Source of the DNA: Halomonas sp. MCCC 1A13316
Lineage (GTDB): Bacteria; Pseudomonadota; Gammaproteobacteria; Pseudomonadales; Halomonadaceae
Assembly: GCF_014931605.1 (NCBI RefSeq)
Contig: NZ_CP053382.1
Span: forward strand, 558,001-622,000
Direction of reading: 5' to 3'
DNA: 64,000 nucleotides
Part shown: positions 40,598 to 56,479 of the stretch, in pieces
How positions within the stretch are numbered: position 1 is the first letter of the stretch
Layout of the letters: each line of letters begins with the position of its first letter
Translations under genes and position numbers: made by a program
The notes under the pieces: generated by a model
Seen by the model: only the letters and a program-made list of their open reading frames with translations
What the model was told of the DNA's origin: nothing
Databases searched by the model: none

Positions 40598-43120
40598 TCA
40601 GAAGATCGCTTCGTAGCTGCCTGTGCCCTGCGAGCCGCTACGCTGCTCTATCTCCTGCTCGATGCGATGCGGTTCCATGTCCGGCAGATGGTCGGGGTGG
40701 AAGATCTCGGAGATCCCGCCCGACTGCCCTTCGCTCAGGCGCCGTCCGGTCTGTTCGTCGACGCGCGCCGTGACCAGTTGCTCGGGCGGCTCCGGCATGG
40801 CCTCGGGCCTGCCTTCCAGCGCATTGCCCATGAAGTCGATCCAGATCGGCAGGGCGGCGTTGCCGCCATATTCAGCGATCGATTCATTGTCATCCTTGCC
40901 GACCCACACGGTGGTCACCAGCTCATCATTGTAGCCGGCAAACCAGCCGTCGCGCTGATCGTTGGTCGTGCCGGTCTTGCCTACCACGTCGCTGCGGTTG
41001 AGCGACAGGGCAGCACGTCCGGTTCCGCTTTCGATCACGTCGCGCAGCATGTCGCGCAGAATATAGACCGCGGTTGGGTCTGCCACGCGGGGTGCCACGT
41101 CGTAGCGCTTGCCGTCGACCTCGACCTCGGTCTGGCCTTCGCGGCAGTCACGACAAGCGATGGCCGGGCGAGCCTCGCTGATGACTTGATCGTCGCTGCC
41201 ACGGGTGACGCGCTCGATGAACCAGGGGGAGACCTGAAAGCCGCCGTTGGCCAGCACGGCATAGGCATTGGTCATTTCCAGCGGAGTCAGGCTGGCGCTG
41301 CCCAGCGCCAGCGACAAGCCATGCGGCAGCCGGCTGGGGCTGAAGCCGAACCCTTCCAGGTACTCGATGGTGTTGTCGAGCCCCAGGGTCTGCAGGACGC
41401 GAATCGTGACCAGGTTGCGCGAGCGCGCGAGTGCCACGCGCAGGCGGGTCGGGCCGAGGAAGTCGCCGCTGGAGTTTACCGGACGCCACAGACTGCTGCC
41501 GTCGTGCATGACCACCGGGGCGTCGTTGACCACGGTAGAAGCGGTCATCAACCCGGTATCCAGTGCCGCCAGGAAGACGAAGGGCTTGAAGATCGAGCCC
41601 GACTGCCGCTGCGCCTGCACTGCGCGATTGAACTTGCTGGCATTGAAACTGAAGCCGCCCTGTAGGGCGAGGATGGCGCCGGTTCGAGGGGCCATCACGA
41701 CGATCGAGCCCTCGGCGCCAGGGCGTTGCGAGAGCCGCCAGCTGCCGTCCTCTCGCTTGAGGATGCGTACTAGGTCGCCGGTGGTGGCGATCGCGGCGGC
41801 AGAGGAGGGTTCGGATCCGCGAGCCCGCGGGCTGCGGTATTCGCGGGCCCAGCTCAGGCCGTCCCAGTCGAGGGTGGCTAGCTCGCCGTCGCGCGTCAGC
41901 ACGCGCATTTCTCGGTCCTCGCTCTGCACCACGATGGCGGGCTGCAGCGGGCCGTAGCCCGGCGTACGTTCCAGTACTCGCAACCAGTTGCTGACGTCGC
42001 CGTCGATACCCTCGACTCTCGTCTGGCTGCGCTCAGCCGCCTGTCGGGCGGTTTCCATGATCTCGGGAGACTCGTCGAGTTCCTCCTCCAGCCCGCGTCG
42101 TTCAGTACGCTCCTGCGCTTCGGCGAGACTGGCGGGAATGTCGCGCTCCTCCGGTCCGCGCCAGCCGTGACGAGTGTCGTAGTCGATCAGACCGCGAGCC
42201 AGGGCCTGCTGGGCGAAGGGCTGCAGGTCGCTGTCCAGGGTGGTGTGGATACGGTAACCGCCGGTATAGGCATCCTCGCCGAAGCGCTCGATGGCATATT
42301 GGCGTGCCATTTCCGCCACGTAGTCAGCATCGACTTCGACCTGGGCCACGTAGCGGCGGGCGGTGGTCGGCTCCTGGACGGCTTCCTCGTAGGTTTCCTG
42401 GTCGATGTGACCGAGCTCGCGCATGCGGTAGAGGATCCAGTTGCGGCGAATCAACGAGCGTTCGGGGTTGGCCAGCGGATTGAACGAAGACGGTGCCTTG
42501 GGCAGGCCGGCGATCATTGCCTTCTGCGCCAGGGTGAGTTCGTCGAGCGGCTTGTTGTAGTAGACCTCGGCAGCGGCGGCGATACCGTAGGCGCGATGGC
42601 CGAGAAAGATCTTGTTGACGTAGAGCTCGAGGATTTCTTCCTTGGACAGGATCTTCTCCATCTGCAGCGCCAGGAGAATCTCGCGAATCTTGCGGGTGAA
42701 GGTTCGATCGAGCGTCAGCAGGTAGTTGCGCGCCACCTGCATGGTGATGGTGGAGCCGCCCGACTGTATGTCGCCGCTGGCGGCGAGTTCCAGGGCGGCA
42801 CGCGCCAGGCCCTTGGGGTCGACGCCGCGATGGTCGAAGTAGGAGGCGTCTTCGGCGGCCAGCAGGGCCTGGATGAAATCTTCGGGAATCTCGTCGAAGG
42901 AGACCGCCATGCGCCGTTCCTCACCGTACTCGCCGATCAGCTTGCCGTCGCGGGTGAAGATGCGCAGTGGCGTATGCAGCTCGAAATCCTGCAGCTGGCG
43001 GACGTCGGGCAGGCCCGGAGAGAAATAAAGTGCCGCGCCGGCCACGCTGAGCAGGGCCGCGGCGGACAGCGATACCAGCAGCCAGAAGGCCGAGAGAACC
43101 AGGGTTTTGATCCACTTCAT
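40598..43120 (-). CDS. mrcA: Penicillin-binding protein 1A
   Basis: This is a bifunctional peptidoglycan synthase. The 840-residue protein has an N-terminal span (about 7-30). The GT51 glycosyltransferase domain contains the catalytic Glu in LLAAEDASYFDHRGVDPKG, plus GGSTITMQVARNY. An inserted OB-like region (about 390-470) and the transpeptidase domain follow, with the SxxK Ser in QSGSIFKPFVF, an SRN-type motif in ARSRNLVT, and the KTG box VGKTGTTNDQRD. It is divergent from pilM, the same arrangement as ponA/pilM in Pseudomonas. Confidence 0.96.
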   Translation of the reverse strand: MKWIKTLVLSAFWLLVSLSAAALLSVAGAALYFSPGLPDVRQLQDFELHTPLRIFTRDGKLIGEYGEERRMAVSFDEIPEDFIQALLAAEDASYFDHRGVDPKGLARAALELAASGDIQSGGSTITMQVARNYLLTLDRTFTRKIREILLALQMEKILSKEEILELYVNKIFLGHRAYGIAAAAEVYYNKPLDELTLAQKAMIAGLPKAPSSFNPLANPERSLIRRNWILYRMRELGHIDQETYEEAVQEPTTARRYVAQVEVDADYVAEMARQYAIERFGEDAYTGGYRIHTTLDSDLQPFAQQALARGLIDYDTRHGWRGPEERDIPASLAEAQERTERRGLEEELDESPEIMETARQAAERSQTRVEGIDGDVSNWLRVLERTPGYGPLQPAIVVQSEDREMRVLTRDGELATLDWDGLSWAREYRSPRARGSEPSSAAAIATTGDLVRILKREDGSWRLSQRPGAEGSIVVMAPRTGAILALQGGFSFNASKFNRAVQAQRQSGSIFKPFVFLAALDTGLMTASTVVNDAPVVMHDGSSLWRPVNSSGDFLGPTRLRVALARSRNLVTIRVLQTLGLDNTIEYLEGFGFSPSRLPHGLSLALGSASLTPLEMTNAYAVLANGGFQVSPWFIERVTRGSDDQVISEARPAIACRDCREGQTEVEVDGKRYDVAPRVADPTAVYILRDMLRDVIESGTGRAALSLNRSDVVGKTGTTNDQRDGWFAGYNDELVTTVWVGKDDNESIAEYGGNAALPIWIDFMGNALEGRPEAMPEPPEQLVTARVDEQTGRRLSEGQSGGISEIFHPDHLPDMEPHRIEQEIEQRSGSQGTGSYEAIF

Positions 43121-43192
43121 GAAAAGGCGTTATCCGTGGTGAGAGCAGGAAGGGGATGGCGATGAAAGAGAGCCTTCACTGGCGTGGTGGCC

Positions 43193-43198
43193 ATTATA
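43193..43198 (-). promoter_or_regulatory. Candidate mrcA promoter -10 element
   Basis: A perfect TATAAT on the reverse strand 73 bp upstream of the mrcA ATG. The -35 region at the right distance (reverse-strand GGTGGC) is poor, so the assignment is tentative. Confidence 0.4.
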
Positions 43199-43396
43199 GA
43201 GAACCTGAGCCGCTCGCCACCAGCGTTGAGGCAGCACCCCGACCAACTTTGTGTGCAGTGGCGAAATATCATGTAACCTCATCCCTAGTCATGCGAGTAT
43301 GATCTTCCTCAGCCTCCATGCTCAGGCACGCAAGGCATACAAGAGCAAGATTATAACTAGCGTTTAACGCGACGGCTTACGCAAGGGCAACGATTG

Positions 43397-44458
43397 ATGC
43401 GACTCGGACCCTCCGGAAAGGGGTTGATCGGTGTCGATATTACCTCGGCAACGGTCAAGCTGATCGAGCTCAAGCGGGTGGGCTCCCATTACCAGATCGA
43501 AAGCTATGCCGTCAGGCCATTGCGCGAAGGTGCCGTGGTCGAACGTCGCATTCGCGACATGGGCGAGGTGGCCGATGCGCTGCGGCGTGCGGTCGAGAGC
43601 GCCAGGCCGTCCTCCCGGCTCGCTGCGGCCGCAGTGCCGGCCAGCGCCGCCATCACCAAGACCCTGACGTTCCCCGCTTCGCTCAACGATGACGAGATCG
43701 AAGCGCGTATTCAACTCGAATCAGACAAGCACATACCGTTTCCGTTCAGCGAAGTCGCCTTCGACTTCCAGCGCCTGGGGCTCAATGCCCGCTATGGCGA
43801 CCAGCAGGACGTTCTGCTGGTCGCCTGTCGCCAGCAGGACGTCAACCAGCTCACCGATGCCCTGCATCAGTCCGGCCTGGTGCCGGCGGCGGTGGATGTC
43901 GAGACCTTCGCCATGGAGCGTGCCTTCGGTGAGTTGCGCCAACAGCTGCCGCCGGCCGCCGGCGACGATGACTGCGTGGCACTGGTCGACATCGGGGCTA
44001 CCATGAATGCCTTCCACGTACTGCGCGGCGGGCGCATCGTCTATAGCCGAGACACCGTATTCGGCGGACGCCAGCTCACCGAGGAGATCAGGTCGCGTTA
44101 TGGGTTGACGCTGGAGGAGGCCGGCTTGGCCAAGAAGCGTGGCGGCCTGCCGGAGGATTACCGGACCAGCGTGCTCGAGCCTTTTATCGATACCTTGGTC
44201 CAGCAGGTGGGGCGCTCGCTACAGCTCTATTACACGGCGGGGCGCAAGCACGAGGTACGTCGCATGGTGCTGGCCGGTGGGTCGAGCGTCATTCCCGGCC
44301 TTGCCGAACGACTCGCTCGCGAGAGCGCGATGCAGGTAGTCATCGCCAACCCCTTCCTGCGCATGAGGATCAACTCCCGCATCGATGTTCAGACCCTGGC
44401 CAGCGATGCGCCGGCCATGGTGACCGCATGCGGCCTTGCCATGAGGTCGCCGACATGA
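43397..44458 (+). CDS. pilM: Type IV pilus assembly protein PilM
   Basis: PilM is the cytoplasmic actin-like ATP-binding protein that docks onto the N-terminus of PilN in the pilus alignment complex. The 353-residue protein starts MRLGPSGKGLIGVDITSATV. Its ATPase motifs are VDITSATVKLIEL, CVALVDIGATMNAF and VLAGGSSVIPGL. The ATG 43397 is preceded in frame by TTG 43394. AAGGG lies upstream at useful spacing. It overlaps pilN by 4 bases. Confidence 0.95.
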   Translation: MRLGPSGKGLIGVDITSATVKLIELKRVGSHYQIESYAVRPLREGAVVERRIRDMGEVADALRRAVESARPSSRLAAAAVPASAAITKTLTFPASLNDDEIEARIQLESDKHIPFPFSEVAFDFQRLGLNARYGDQQDVLLVACRQQDVNQLTDALHQSGLVPAAVDVETFAMERAFGELRQQLPPAAGDDDCVALVDIGATMNAFHVLRGGRIVYSRDTVFGGRQLTEEIRSRYGLTLEEAGLAKKRGGLPEDYRTSVLEPFIDTLVQQVGRSLQLYYTAGRKHEVRRMVLAGGSSVIPGLAERLARESAMQVVIANPFLRMRINSRIDVQTLASDAPAMVTACGLAMRSPT

Positions 44459-45030
44459 GCATCGAAATCAATCTGCTGGCCTGGCGCGAGCAACAGCGAG
44501 CGCGGCGCAGCCGCCATTTCTATCTGGCCCTGGTGGTCATGGCACTGCTCGGCGCAGCGGGTGGCCTGGGGCTGACCTACTTCTACGACGCCGAGATGGA
44601 TGCCCAGCGTAAGCGCAATGCACACATTCTCGAACGCATGCAGCAACTCGAAGGCGATATTCGCTCGATCGACGAGTACGAGGCCATCCGCGAGCGCATG
44701 ATCGGCCAGGTTCAGGTCTTCAGTGCCCTGCAGCAGGGACGCTCGCAGACGGTGCGCATCTTCCGTGACCTCACCTTGAGCCTGGTCGATGGCGTGCACT
44801 ACACCCAGATGAGCCGCCAGGGCGACCAGTTGCGCCTGACCGGGCGCGCCGATAGCAACCACCGTGTCTCGGAGCAGATGCGGGCCCTGGATAGCGCACC
44901 CGCCTTTTCCGAGCCGGTACTGTCGGAGGTCGAGTCGGATGGCGGTGAGCGGCGGCGCTTCAGTCTTAGCGTGACGCAGCTCACGGAAGGTGCGCCGGGC
45001 ATGCAGGAAGAAAAGGGAGGCGAAGAATGA
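44455..45030 (+). CDS. pilN: Type IV pilus assembly protein PilN
   Basis: PilN is an inner-membrane protein that pairs with PilO. The 191-residue product begins MSIEINLLAWREQQRARRSR; this IEINLLAWR segment is the known PilM-binding motif. A membrane span (about 22-42), a coiled-coil stretch and a ferredoxin-like periplasmic domain follow. The ATG overlaps the pilM stop, giving 191 residues; an earlier in-frame start at 44428 is unlikely. Confidence 0.95.
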   Translation: MSIEINLLAWREQQRARRSRHFYLALVVMALLGAAGGLGLTYFYDAEMDAQRKRNAHILERMQQLEGDIRSIDEYEAIRERMIGQVQVFSALQQGRSQTVRIFRDLTLSLVDGVHYTQMSRQGDQLRLTGRADSNHRVSEQMRALDSAPAFSEPVLSEVESDGGERRRFSLSVTQLTEGAPGMQEEKGGEE

Positions 45031-45650
45031 ACCTGCGGGCCGAGATGCGTCGCCTCCGCGAGCTCGACTGGCGCGGGCTTGACCTGAAGGAGTCGGGCTC
45101 CTGGCCGCTGCTGCTGCAATGGCTCTGTTGCCTGCTGGTGCTGGGCCTGACCTTTGCCGGTACGCACTGGTACCTGGCCGGCCCCAAGGCGGACGAACTG
45201 CAACGCGCCGAAGCGGAAGAAGAGCGGCTGCTGCTCGACTATCGCAATCGTGCTGCTCAGGCTGCGCGACTGCCCGACATGCTCGAGCAGATGGCAAAGC
45301 TCGAGTCGCGCATGGACGAGCTCATGGCAATGCTGCCTTCGGGGGCGGAGATTCCTTCGCTGATCGACAGTATCAGCGAGAGTGCCCTCGACCACCGCCT
45401 GACCATCGACTTCATTCGTCTGCGCAGTACCGTCGAGCGTGACTTCTATATAGAGCGCCCGTTCGATCTCCAGGTGAAAGGCGACTACCACCATATCGCA
45501 GGCTTTCTCGCCAGCGTGGCCGCCCTGCCGCGTATCGTGACGCTGCATGATTTCGTGCTGGCGCCGGTGGAGGATAGCGATCGCCTGAGCCTGTCGATGC
45601 TGGCGCGCACCTACAGCTATCGGCCGCTGGGCGAGGAGGAGGAGCAATGA
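45027..45650 (+). CDS. pilO: Type IV pilus assembly protein PilO
   Basis: PilO heterodimerises with PilN in the periplasm and contacts PilP. The 207-residue protein has a short cytoplasmic head, one span (about 31-50, WLCCLLVLGLTFAGTHWYL), a coiled coil (about 55-100) and a ferredoxin-like domain with GDYHHIAGFLASVAALPRIVTLHDF. It overlaps pilN and pilP by 4 bases each, indicating tight coupling. Confidence 0.95.
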   Translation: MNLRAEMRRLRELDWRGLDLKESGSWPLLLQWLCCLLVLGLTFAGTHWYLAGPKADELQRAEAEEERLLLDYRNRAAQAARLPDMLEQMAKLESRMDELMAMLPSGAEIPSLIDSISESALDHRLTIDFIRLRSTVERDFYIERPFDLQVKGDYHHIAGFLASVAALPRIVTLHDFVLAPVEDSDRLSLSMLARTYSYRPLGEEEEQ

Positions 45651-46171
45651 AGCGGCGCTCGACGATAGTCCTGCTGGCCTTGCTGCTGGCGGGTTGTGCC
45701 GATCCCCGGCTGGGTGAGCTGGATAGCCGCCTGAGCGATATTCGCACCAACCCGGGGGCGCCGCGAGTGCTGGAAATGCCGGAAGTACCCAGCTATGAGT
45801 CGACTCCCTACCAGGCCAGCGATCATCGTAGCCCTTTCCGGCCGCAGTTGCCGGAGCCGGAGGAGATGCCGGCGGGCAGCAGTGACCTGGCTCCCGACCT
45901 CGAGCGGGCCCGCGAACCGCTCGAGGCGTTTGACCTCGAAGCGCTGAGGCTGGTGGGCATACTGACCATGGGTGGTCAGACCCATGCGCTGGTCAGGGCG
46001 CCGGAGGGAGAGGTGTACCGGTTGCGCCCCGGAAACTACCTGGGTCGGAACCATGGCCGCATCGTCAGCATCACCGATTCGACGGTACAGCTGGTGGAGC
46101 TGGTGCCCACCGGAGGGGGGGGGTGGATGGAGCGCACGACAAACTTGGCTTTGGAAGAGACGAGGCGCTGA
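45647..46171 (+). CDS. pilP: Type IV pilus assembly lipoprotein PilP
   Basis: PilP links the inner-membrane PilNO dimer to the PilQ secretin. The 174-residue product has a lipoprotein signal with lipobox LLLAGCADP (Cys about residue 17). A disordered Pro/Glu-rich stretch follows, then a small beta-sandwich domain (about 95-160: RLVGILTMGGQTHALVRAPEGEVYRLRPGNYLG). Confidence 0.94.
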   Translation: MKRRSTIVLLALLLAGCADPRLGELDSRLSDIRTNPGAPRVLEMPEVPSYESTPYQASDHRSPFRPQLPEPEEMPAGSSDLAPDLERAREPLEAFDLEALRLVGILTMGGQTHALVRAPEGEVYRLRPGNYLGRNHGRIVSITDSTVQLVELVPTGGGGWMERTTNLALEETRR

Positions 46172-46228
46172 AAACATTGCGTCAGCTTGTGGCAGGGCAC
46201 TGGCAACAGGCAGGGGAGTAGGGCAACG

Positions 46229-48337
46229 ATGAAACAAGTGATTCGCACATTGGCGGTACTCTGCCTGGCTTTGGCGGCGGTGCCTGCCCTGGCGGCGACC
46301 ACGCTGACGGATCTGGATTTTCGCCAGGGCGAGCGCGGCGAACTGCTGATCGACCTGACCTTCAGCGGGGGCGTGCCGGAGGTCCGCGGCTATCGGCTCG
46401 ACGAGCCGGCGCGACTGACCATCGATCTGACGGATACCGCCAATGCGCTGGAGCGTCGCCACATCGACCTGGGTATCGGGGGGGTCGAGCAGGTCACGGC
46501 GCTGGAGGCGGGATCGCGCACGCGCCTGGTCTTCAATATGGAGGGCCCGCTGCCCTATGCCACAATGCAACAGGGCGACCGCCTGAGGCTGGCCATTGGC
46601 GGCAATGCCTCCGCCGCGGTCGCGAGCGCCGAACCGTCTACTCCTGATCGGCCTGCAACGACTGCTGGCACCGAGCCAACCATCAGTGATATCGACTTCC
46701 GTCGCGGCGAGGAAGGCGCGGGCCGCCTGGTCGTCACCTTCGACCGTGCCGGCGTCGATACCAGGGTGCGAGAAGCGGGCAGCAATCGCATCGTGGCCGA
46801 GCTCGTTGGCGTCGAGCTGCCGCAAGCGCGCAACCAGGTGCTCGACGTGAGCGACTTCGGTACGCCGCTGCGACGTATCACGCCGCGTGCCGGTCGCGAC
46901 GGCGTCACCTTGGAGATCGAAGGCAGCGGCGAGTTCGCCATGTTCTCGACCCAGAGCGGGCGGCAGCTCATTATCGAAGCCCAGCCCGTCACCCAGCAGC
47001 AGCGCGAGCAGCGCGTCCAGCAGTTCCCCTATACCGGGGAGCGTATAACGCTCAACTTCCAGGACATTGAAGTACGCTCGGTTCTGGCAATCATCGCCGA
47101 CTTCACCGGGCTCAACCTGGTGGCCAGTGACAGCGTGACCGGCCAGGTGACGCTCAATCTGCAGGACGTGCCCTGGGATCAAGCCCTCGACCTGGTGCTC
47201 AAGAGCCATGGCCTGGCCAGTCGCCAGGAAGGCAACGTGATCGTGGTGGCGCCGGCCAGTGAGCTGGCCAACATCGAGCGTCAGGAACTCGAGACGCGAG
47301 CCCAGGCGGAGACGCTGGCGCCGCTGGTGTCGGAGTACGTCCAGGTCAAGTACGCCCGGGCCGAAGACCTGGCTCAGTTGCTGCGCGGCGGTGAGGGGTT
47401 CGGTCTGCTCTCGGAGCGTGGCCGCGTGGCGGTGGATGCACGCACCAACATGCTGCTGATCCAGGATACCGCCGAGCAGATTCAGGAGATCCTCGCCACG
47501 CTCGGCCAGCTCGACGTGGCCGTGCGCCAGGTGCAGATCGAAGCGCGTATCGTCATAGCGCGAGACGGCGTGACTCAGGAGCTCGGCGTCAATTGGGGAG
47601 CCTCCGGTGGCGGTAGCCGGTTCAATCTGGGCGGCGCGTCGACCGGTACCCCGATTGCCGGCTACGGTGACGGCCTCACCGGCCAGCGCGACGGCCGAGG
47701 GCAGTTCACCGGTGAGTTCGACGATCCTACCGGCAGCCGCTTCCAGCGCGGCGGGCTGGCGGTCGACCTGGGCAGTGCCAATCCCATGACCAGCTTCAGC
47801 TTCGGTTACCTCTCGGGCGATATCCTGCTCGACCTGGAGCTGCGTGCACTGGAGAGCGAGAACAAGAGCCAGACCATCTCGCAGCCGCGGGTGATCACCG
47901 CCAACCAGCGCAAGGCGACCATCATCCAGGGTGAGGAGCGCGCCTACCAGTCCATCGGCGAGGGCAATGTGCCGCAGACCGAGTTCAAGGAGGCCGAGCT
48001 GTCGTTGGAGGTGACGCCGCAGATCACTCCCGACAATCGCATCATCATGGATCTGGTGATCAAGAACGACAGTTTCCGCGAGGCCGCGCCGGGGCAGGCG
48101 CCGCCGATCGACACCAACCGTATCGAGACCCAGGTGCTGGTCAACAACGGCGAGACGGTGGTGTTGGGCGGCATTCTCACCACCGAACAACTGAGCCGCC
48201 TGGCCAAGACCCCGTTCTTCGGCGACCTGCCTGTGCTGGGTAGGCTTTTCCGGTACAATGAGTCGAGCAACCAGAAAGTGGAGCTGTTGGTGTTCATCAC
48301 TCCACGGATACTCGAGGACGGCCTGGCGATTCGCTGA
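46229..48337 (+). CDS. pilQ: Type IV pilus secretin PilQ
   Basis: PilQ forms the outer-membrane channel for the pilus. The 702-residue product has a signal peptide ([20 protein letters not shown]), two N-terminal AMIN domains that bind peptidoglycan (about 30-115 and 155-240), an STN/N0 domain ([20 protein letters not shown], about 278), an N1 domain and the secretin core with the Gly-rich region and [13 protein letters not shown]. The in-frame start at 46187 is rejected because the signal peptide begins at 46229. Its stop overlaps the aroK ATG by one base. Confidence 0.96.
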   Translation: MKQVIRTLAVLCLALAAVPALAATTLTDLDFRQGERGELLIDLTFSGGVPEVRGYRLDEPARLTIDLTDTANALERRHIDLGIGGVEQVTALEAGSRTRLVFNMEGPLPYATMQQGDRLRLAIGGNASAAVASAEPSTPDRPATTAGTEPTISDIDFRRGEEGAGRLVVTFDRAGVDTRVREAGSNRIVAELVGVELPQARNQVLDVSDFGTPLRRITPRAGRDGVTLEIEGSGEFAMFSTQSGRQLIIEAQPVTQQQREQRVQQFPYTGERITLNFQDIEVRSVLAIIADFTGLNLVASDSVTGQVTLNLQDVPWDQALDLVLKSHGLASRQEGNVIVVAPASELANIERQELETRAQAETLAPLVSEYVQVKYARAEDLAQLLRGGEGFGLLSERGRVAVDARTNMLLIQDTAEQIQEILATLGQLDVAVRQVQIEARIVIARDGVTQELGVNWGASGGGSRFNLGGASTGTPIAGYGDGLTGQRDGRGQFTGEFDDPTGSRFQRGGLAVDLGSANPMTSFSFGYLSGDILLDLELRALESENKSQTISQPRVITANQRKATIIQGEERAYQSIGEGNVPQTEFKEAELSLEVTPQITPDNRIIMDLVIKNDSFREAAPGQAPPIDTNRIETQVLVNNGETVVLGGILTTEQLSRLAKTPFFGDLPVLGRLFRYNESSNQKVELLVFITPRILEDGLAIR

Positions 48338-48879
48338 TGCAGGATTTGCCCAATCTGATATTGGTCGGCCCCATGGGGGCCGGCAAGAGCACCATCGGCC
48401 GCCTTCTGGCGGCCGAGCTTTCACGTGAGTTCCTCGACAGCGACCACGAAATCCAGGCGCGCTGTGGTGCCGATATTCCGTGGATCTTCGACGTCGAGGG
48501 CGAGGAGGGCTTTCGTCTGCGCGAAGTGCAGATGATCGAGGAGCTGACCGGGCTCGAGGGCGTGGTCCTCGCCACCGGTGGCGGAGCGGTGCTGCGCGAG
48601 CAGAATCGTCGACGCCTGCGTGAAAGGGGTAGCGTGATCTACCTGTTCACCACCGTCGAGCAGCAGCTCAAGCGCGTCGCCAAGGATCGCAATCGTCCTC
48701 TGCTGCAGCGCCCCGATCGCGAGCAGGTGCTGCGCGAGATGTTCGATTTGCGCGACCCACTCTATCGCGCCACGGCCGATATCGTGGTGCGCACCGACCG
48801 GCGCAGCCCGCGGGCAGTGGTCAACGAGATCGTGCGTCGCGTGCAGCGACTGGTCGACCCCCTACAAGCCAAGGCCTGA
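48337..48879 (+). CDS. aroK: Shikimate kinase AroK
   Basis: AroK phosphorylates shikimate at C3. The 180-residue protein has the P-loop [13 protein letters not shown] (about residues 10-22), the shikimate-binding Asp/Arg segment [12 protein letters not shown] and GFRLREVQ, the [11 protein letters not shown] loop and the lid RNRPLLQ. It begins on the last base of pilQ (TGATG), the usual pilQ-aroK-aroB order. Confidence 0.97.
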   Translation: MQDLPNLILVGPMGAGKSTIGRLLAAELSREFLDSDHEIQARCGADIPWIFDVEGEEGFRLREVQMIEELTGLEGVVLATGGGAVLREQNRRRLRERGSVIYLFTTVEQQLKRVAKDRNRPLLQRPDREQVLREMFDLRDPLYRATADIVVRTDRRSPRAVVNEIVRRVQRLVDPLQAKA

Positions 48880-48882
48880 ACC

Positions 48883-49995
48883 ATGTCAAAGAGTGAACCC
48901 TCCTCGAGCCGGCGCAGCCTGCAGGTGGCGCTCGACGAGCGCAGCTACCCCATCCATATCGGCCCTCGGTTGCTTGGCGATCCCGCCTGGCTCACGCCCT
49001 ACCTGGCCGGGCAACAGGTCATGGTCGTCACCAACGAAACGGTGGCGCCCCACTACCTGGCGCGGCTACGCGAAGGGCTCCCCGCGGAGTTGACGGTGCG
49101 CGAGCTGATCCTGCCCGACGGGGAGTCGACCAAGACGTTCGCCAGCGTGGCCCGTATCTGGGATGCCCTGCTCGAAGCCGGTTTCAACCGCCGCTGCACG
49201 CTGATTGCCCTGGGGGGCGGCGTGATCGGCGACATGGTCGGCTTCGCTGCCGCCTGCTATCAGCGCGGCGTGGGCTTCATCCAGGTGCCGACGACCCTGC
49301 TGTCTCAGGTGGACTCCTCGGTGGGCGGGAAAACCGGCGTCAACCATCCGCGCGGCAAGAACATGATCGGTGCCTTCTGGCAGCCGCGCGCGGTACTGGT
49401 CGATACCGACACCCTGCTGACGCTGCCGGAGCGGGAGCTCTCGGCGGGCCTGGCCGAGGTGATCAAGTACGGACTGATCCGTGATGCCGAGTTCCTGGCC
49501 TGGCTCGAGGACGAGATGTCGGCGCTGAGGGCGCTGGAGCCGCAGGCACTAGCGTGGGCCATCGAACGCAGCTGCCAGCTCAAGGCTGACATCGTCGCCG
49601 AGGATGAGACCGAGCAGGGCGTGCGTGCCCTGCTCAACCTCGGGCACACCTTCGGTCATGCCATCGAGGCGCACCAGGGCTACGGCAACTGGTTGCATGG
49701 CGAGGCGGTGGGGGTGGGCATGCTGATGGCGGTCGAGCTGTCACAGCGTCTCGGCTGGCTGTCCCGAGCCGATGTCGAGCGTACCGCTGCGATAATCGCT
49801 GCGGCCGGCTTGCCGCTGACGGCTCCCGCCGACATGGAGGTGGACGATTTTCTCGACCGGATGCGTCTGGACAAGAAGAACGTCGATGCGCGCCTGCGTC
49901 TCGTCCTGCTCGAGGCGCTGGGCCGGGCAGTAATTCACGACGAGACGCCCCAGCCGCTGCTGGAGGAGTTGCTGGCGACTTTTCCGCGGCGCTGA
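48883..49995 (+). CDS. aroB: 3-dehydroquinate synthase AroB
   Basis: AroB converts DAHP to 3-dehydroquinate, the step after DAHP synthase. The 370-residue protein shows the NAD-binding [20 protein letters not shown] and the active-site [20 protein letters not shown]. Zinc ligands lie in the GLAEVIKYG Glu and the [11 protein letters not shown] and [11 protein letters not shown]is residues. It starts 3 bp after aroK. A terminator follows; damX, next in Pseudomonas, is missing. Confidence 0.97.
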   Translation: MSKSEPSSSRRSLQVALDERSYPIHIGPRLLGDPAWLTPYLAGQQVMVVTNETVAPHYLARLREGLPAELTVRELILPDGESTKTFASVARIWDALLEAGFNRRCTLIALGGGVIGDMVGFAAACYQRGVGFIQVPTTLLSQVDSSVGGKTGVNHPRGKNMIGAFWQPRAVLVDTDTLLTLPERELSAGLAEVIKYGLIRDAEFLAWLEDEMSALRALEPQALAWAIERSCQLKADIVAEDETEQGVRALLNLGHTFGHAIEAHQGYGNWLHGEAVGVGMLMAVELSQRLGWLSRADVERTAAIIAAAGLPLTAPADMEVDDFLDRMRLDKKNVDARLRLVLLEALGRAVIHDETPQPLLEELLATFPRR

Positions 49996-50037
49996 TTGCG
50001 CGCCACGCCCCCCGCTGATTGTTACCACAGCCGATAC

Positions 50038-50069
50038 AGGCCGCACGAAGCGTTTCGTGCGGCCTTTCT
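50038..50069 (+). terminator. aroB terminator
   Basis: A perfect 12-bp stem AGGCCGCACGAA (50038-50049) with TTCGTGCGGCCT (50054-50065) has a 4-base loop and is followed by TTCTT. Confidence 0.75.
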
Positions 50070-50100
50070 TCGTCATGCCTTCCGACTGTCGTCGAGCACC

Positions 50101-50143
50101 GATGCCTCATGTAGCATCAAATTCGCATGCCTTATGCAGCATC
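50101..50143. promoter_or_regulatory. Tandem 18-bp operator-like repeats upstream of gltB
   Basis: Two 18-base copies (50101-50118 and 50126-50143) match at 15 positions and start 25 bp apart. The first is itself a dyad (GATGC-N8-GCATC). The spacing approximates two and a half helical turns. They lie 320-360 bp before gltB in an AT-rich leader, so regulator binding is plausible. Confidence 0.4.
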
Positions 50144-50166
50144 GGTATGGGGAAAATGAGCATATA

Positions 50167-50180
50167 TAGACTAAAGTCTA
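50167..50180. promoter_or_regulatory. TAGACT-AA-AGTCTA palindrome upstream of gltB
   Basis: A perfect 6-bp inverted repeat with a 2-base centre, in an AT-rich region. The rest of the 50181-50461 stretch is AT-rich, has no convincing gene, and presumably carries the gltBD promoter and a long leader. Confidence 0.35.
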
Positions 50181-50461
50181 CTTCTTCTTTTCTGACCTCG
50201 GAAACTCGCTGGCGTGTGGCGCAAGTCCTTGAGCTGATGGTTTTTTTTACTTTGTCTTGTCCAGCAAGTTGCGGATTTGCCGGGAGTTTTGGGGGATTTG
50301 ATGAGGTGGGAAGATTGCGCGGCGGGCTAGGAAGTGTCTATGCTGGGCGTCCTTTTTCCCGTGACGTCAGCAGGCTGCTATTAGCGGCTGGAATAAAAGA
50401 AAACCATTTAAAATACTTAAAAGCTGACGTGTAGTCAATAGTCTTTCTCTGAGGCACGCCC

Positions 50462-56358
<5,897 letters not shown>

Positions 56359-56390
56359 GCGCTGCCAAGCAGTTAACCGTCAACACGATT

Positions 56391-56417
56391 CGCCCCGGCC
56401 AAGTGCCGGGGCGTTTT
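56391..56417 (+). terminator. gltBD terminator
   Basis: CGCCCCGGC (56391-56399) pairs with GCCGGGGCG (56405-56413) over a 5-base loop, followed by TTTT. Confidence 0.75.
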
Positions 56418-56479
56418 CGTCCTGCAGCTTCTTTTCCTAGACTCTTGTCAGGTTCATTACTTGCCAACGAGGAGCGATC

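Noticed and set aside
50057..50434. 125-codon forward frame upstream of gltB
   Set aside because: It starts inside the aroB terminator hairpin and crosses AT-rich regulatory-looking DNA; no domain or signal is recognisable.
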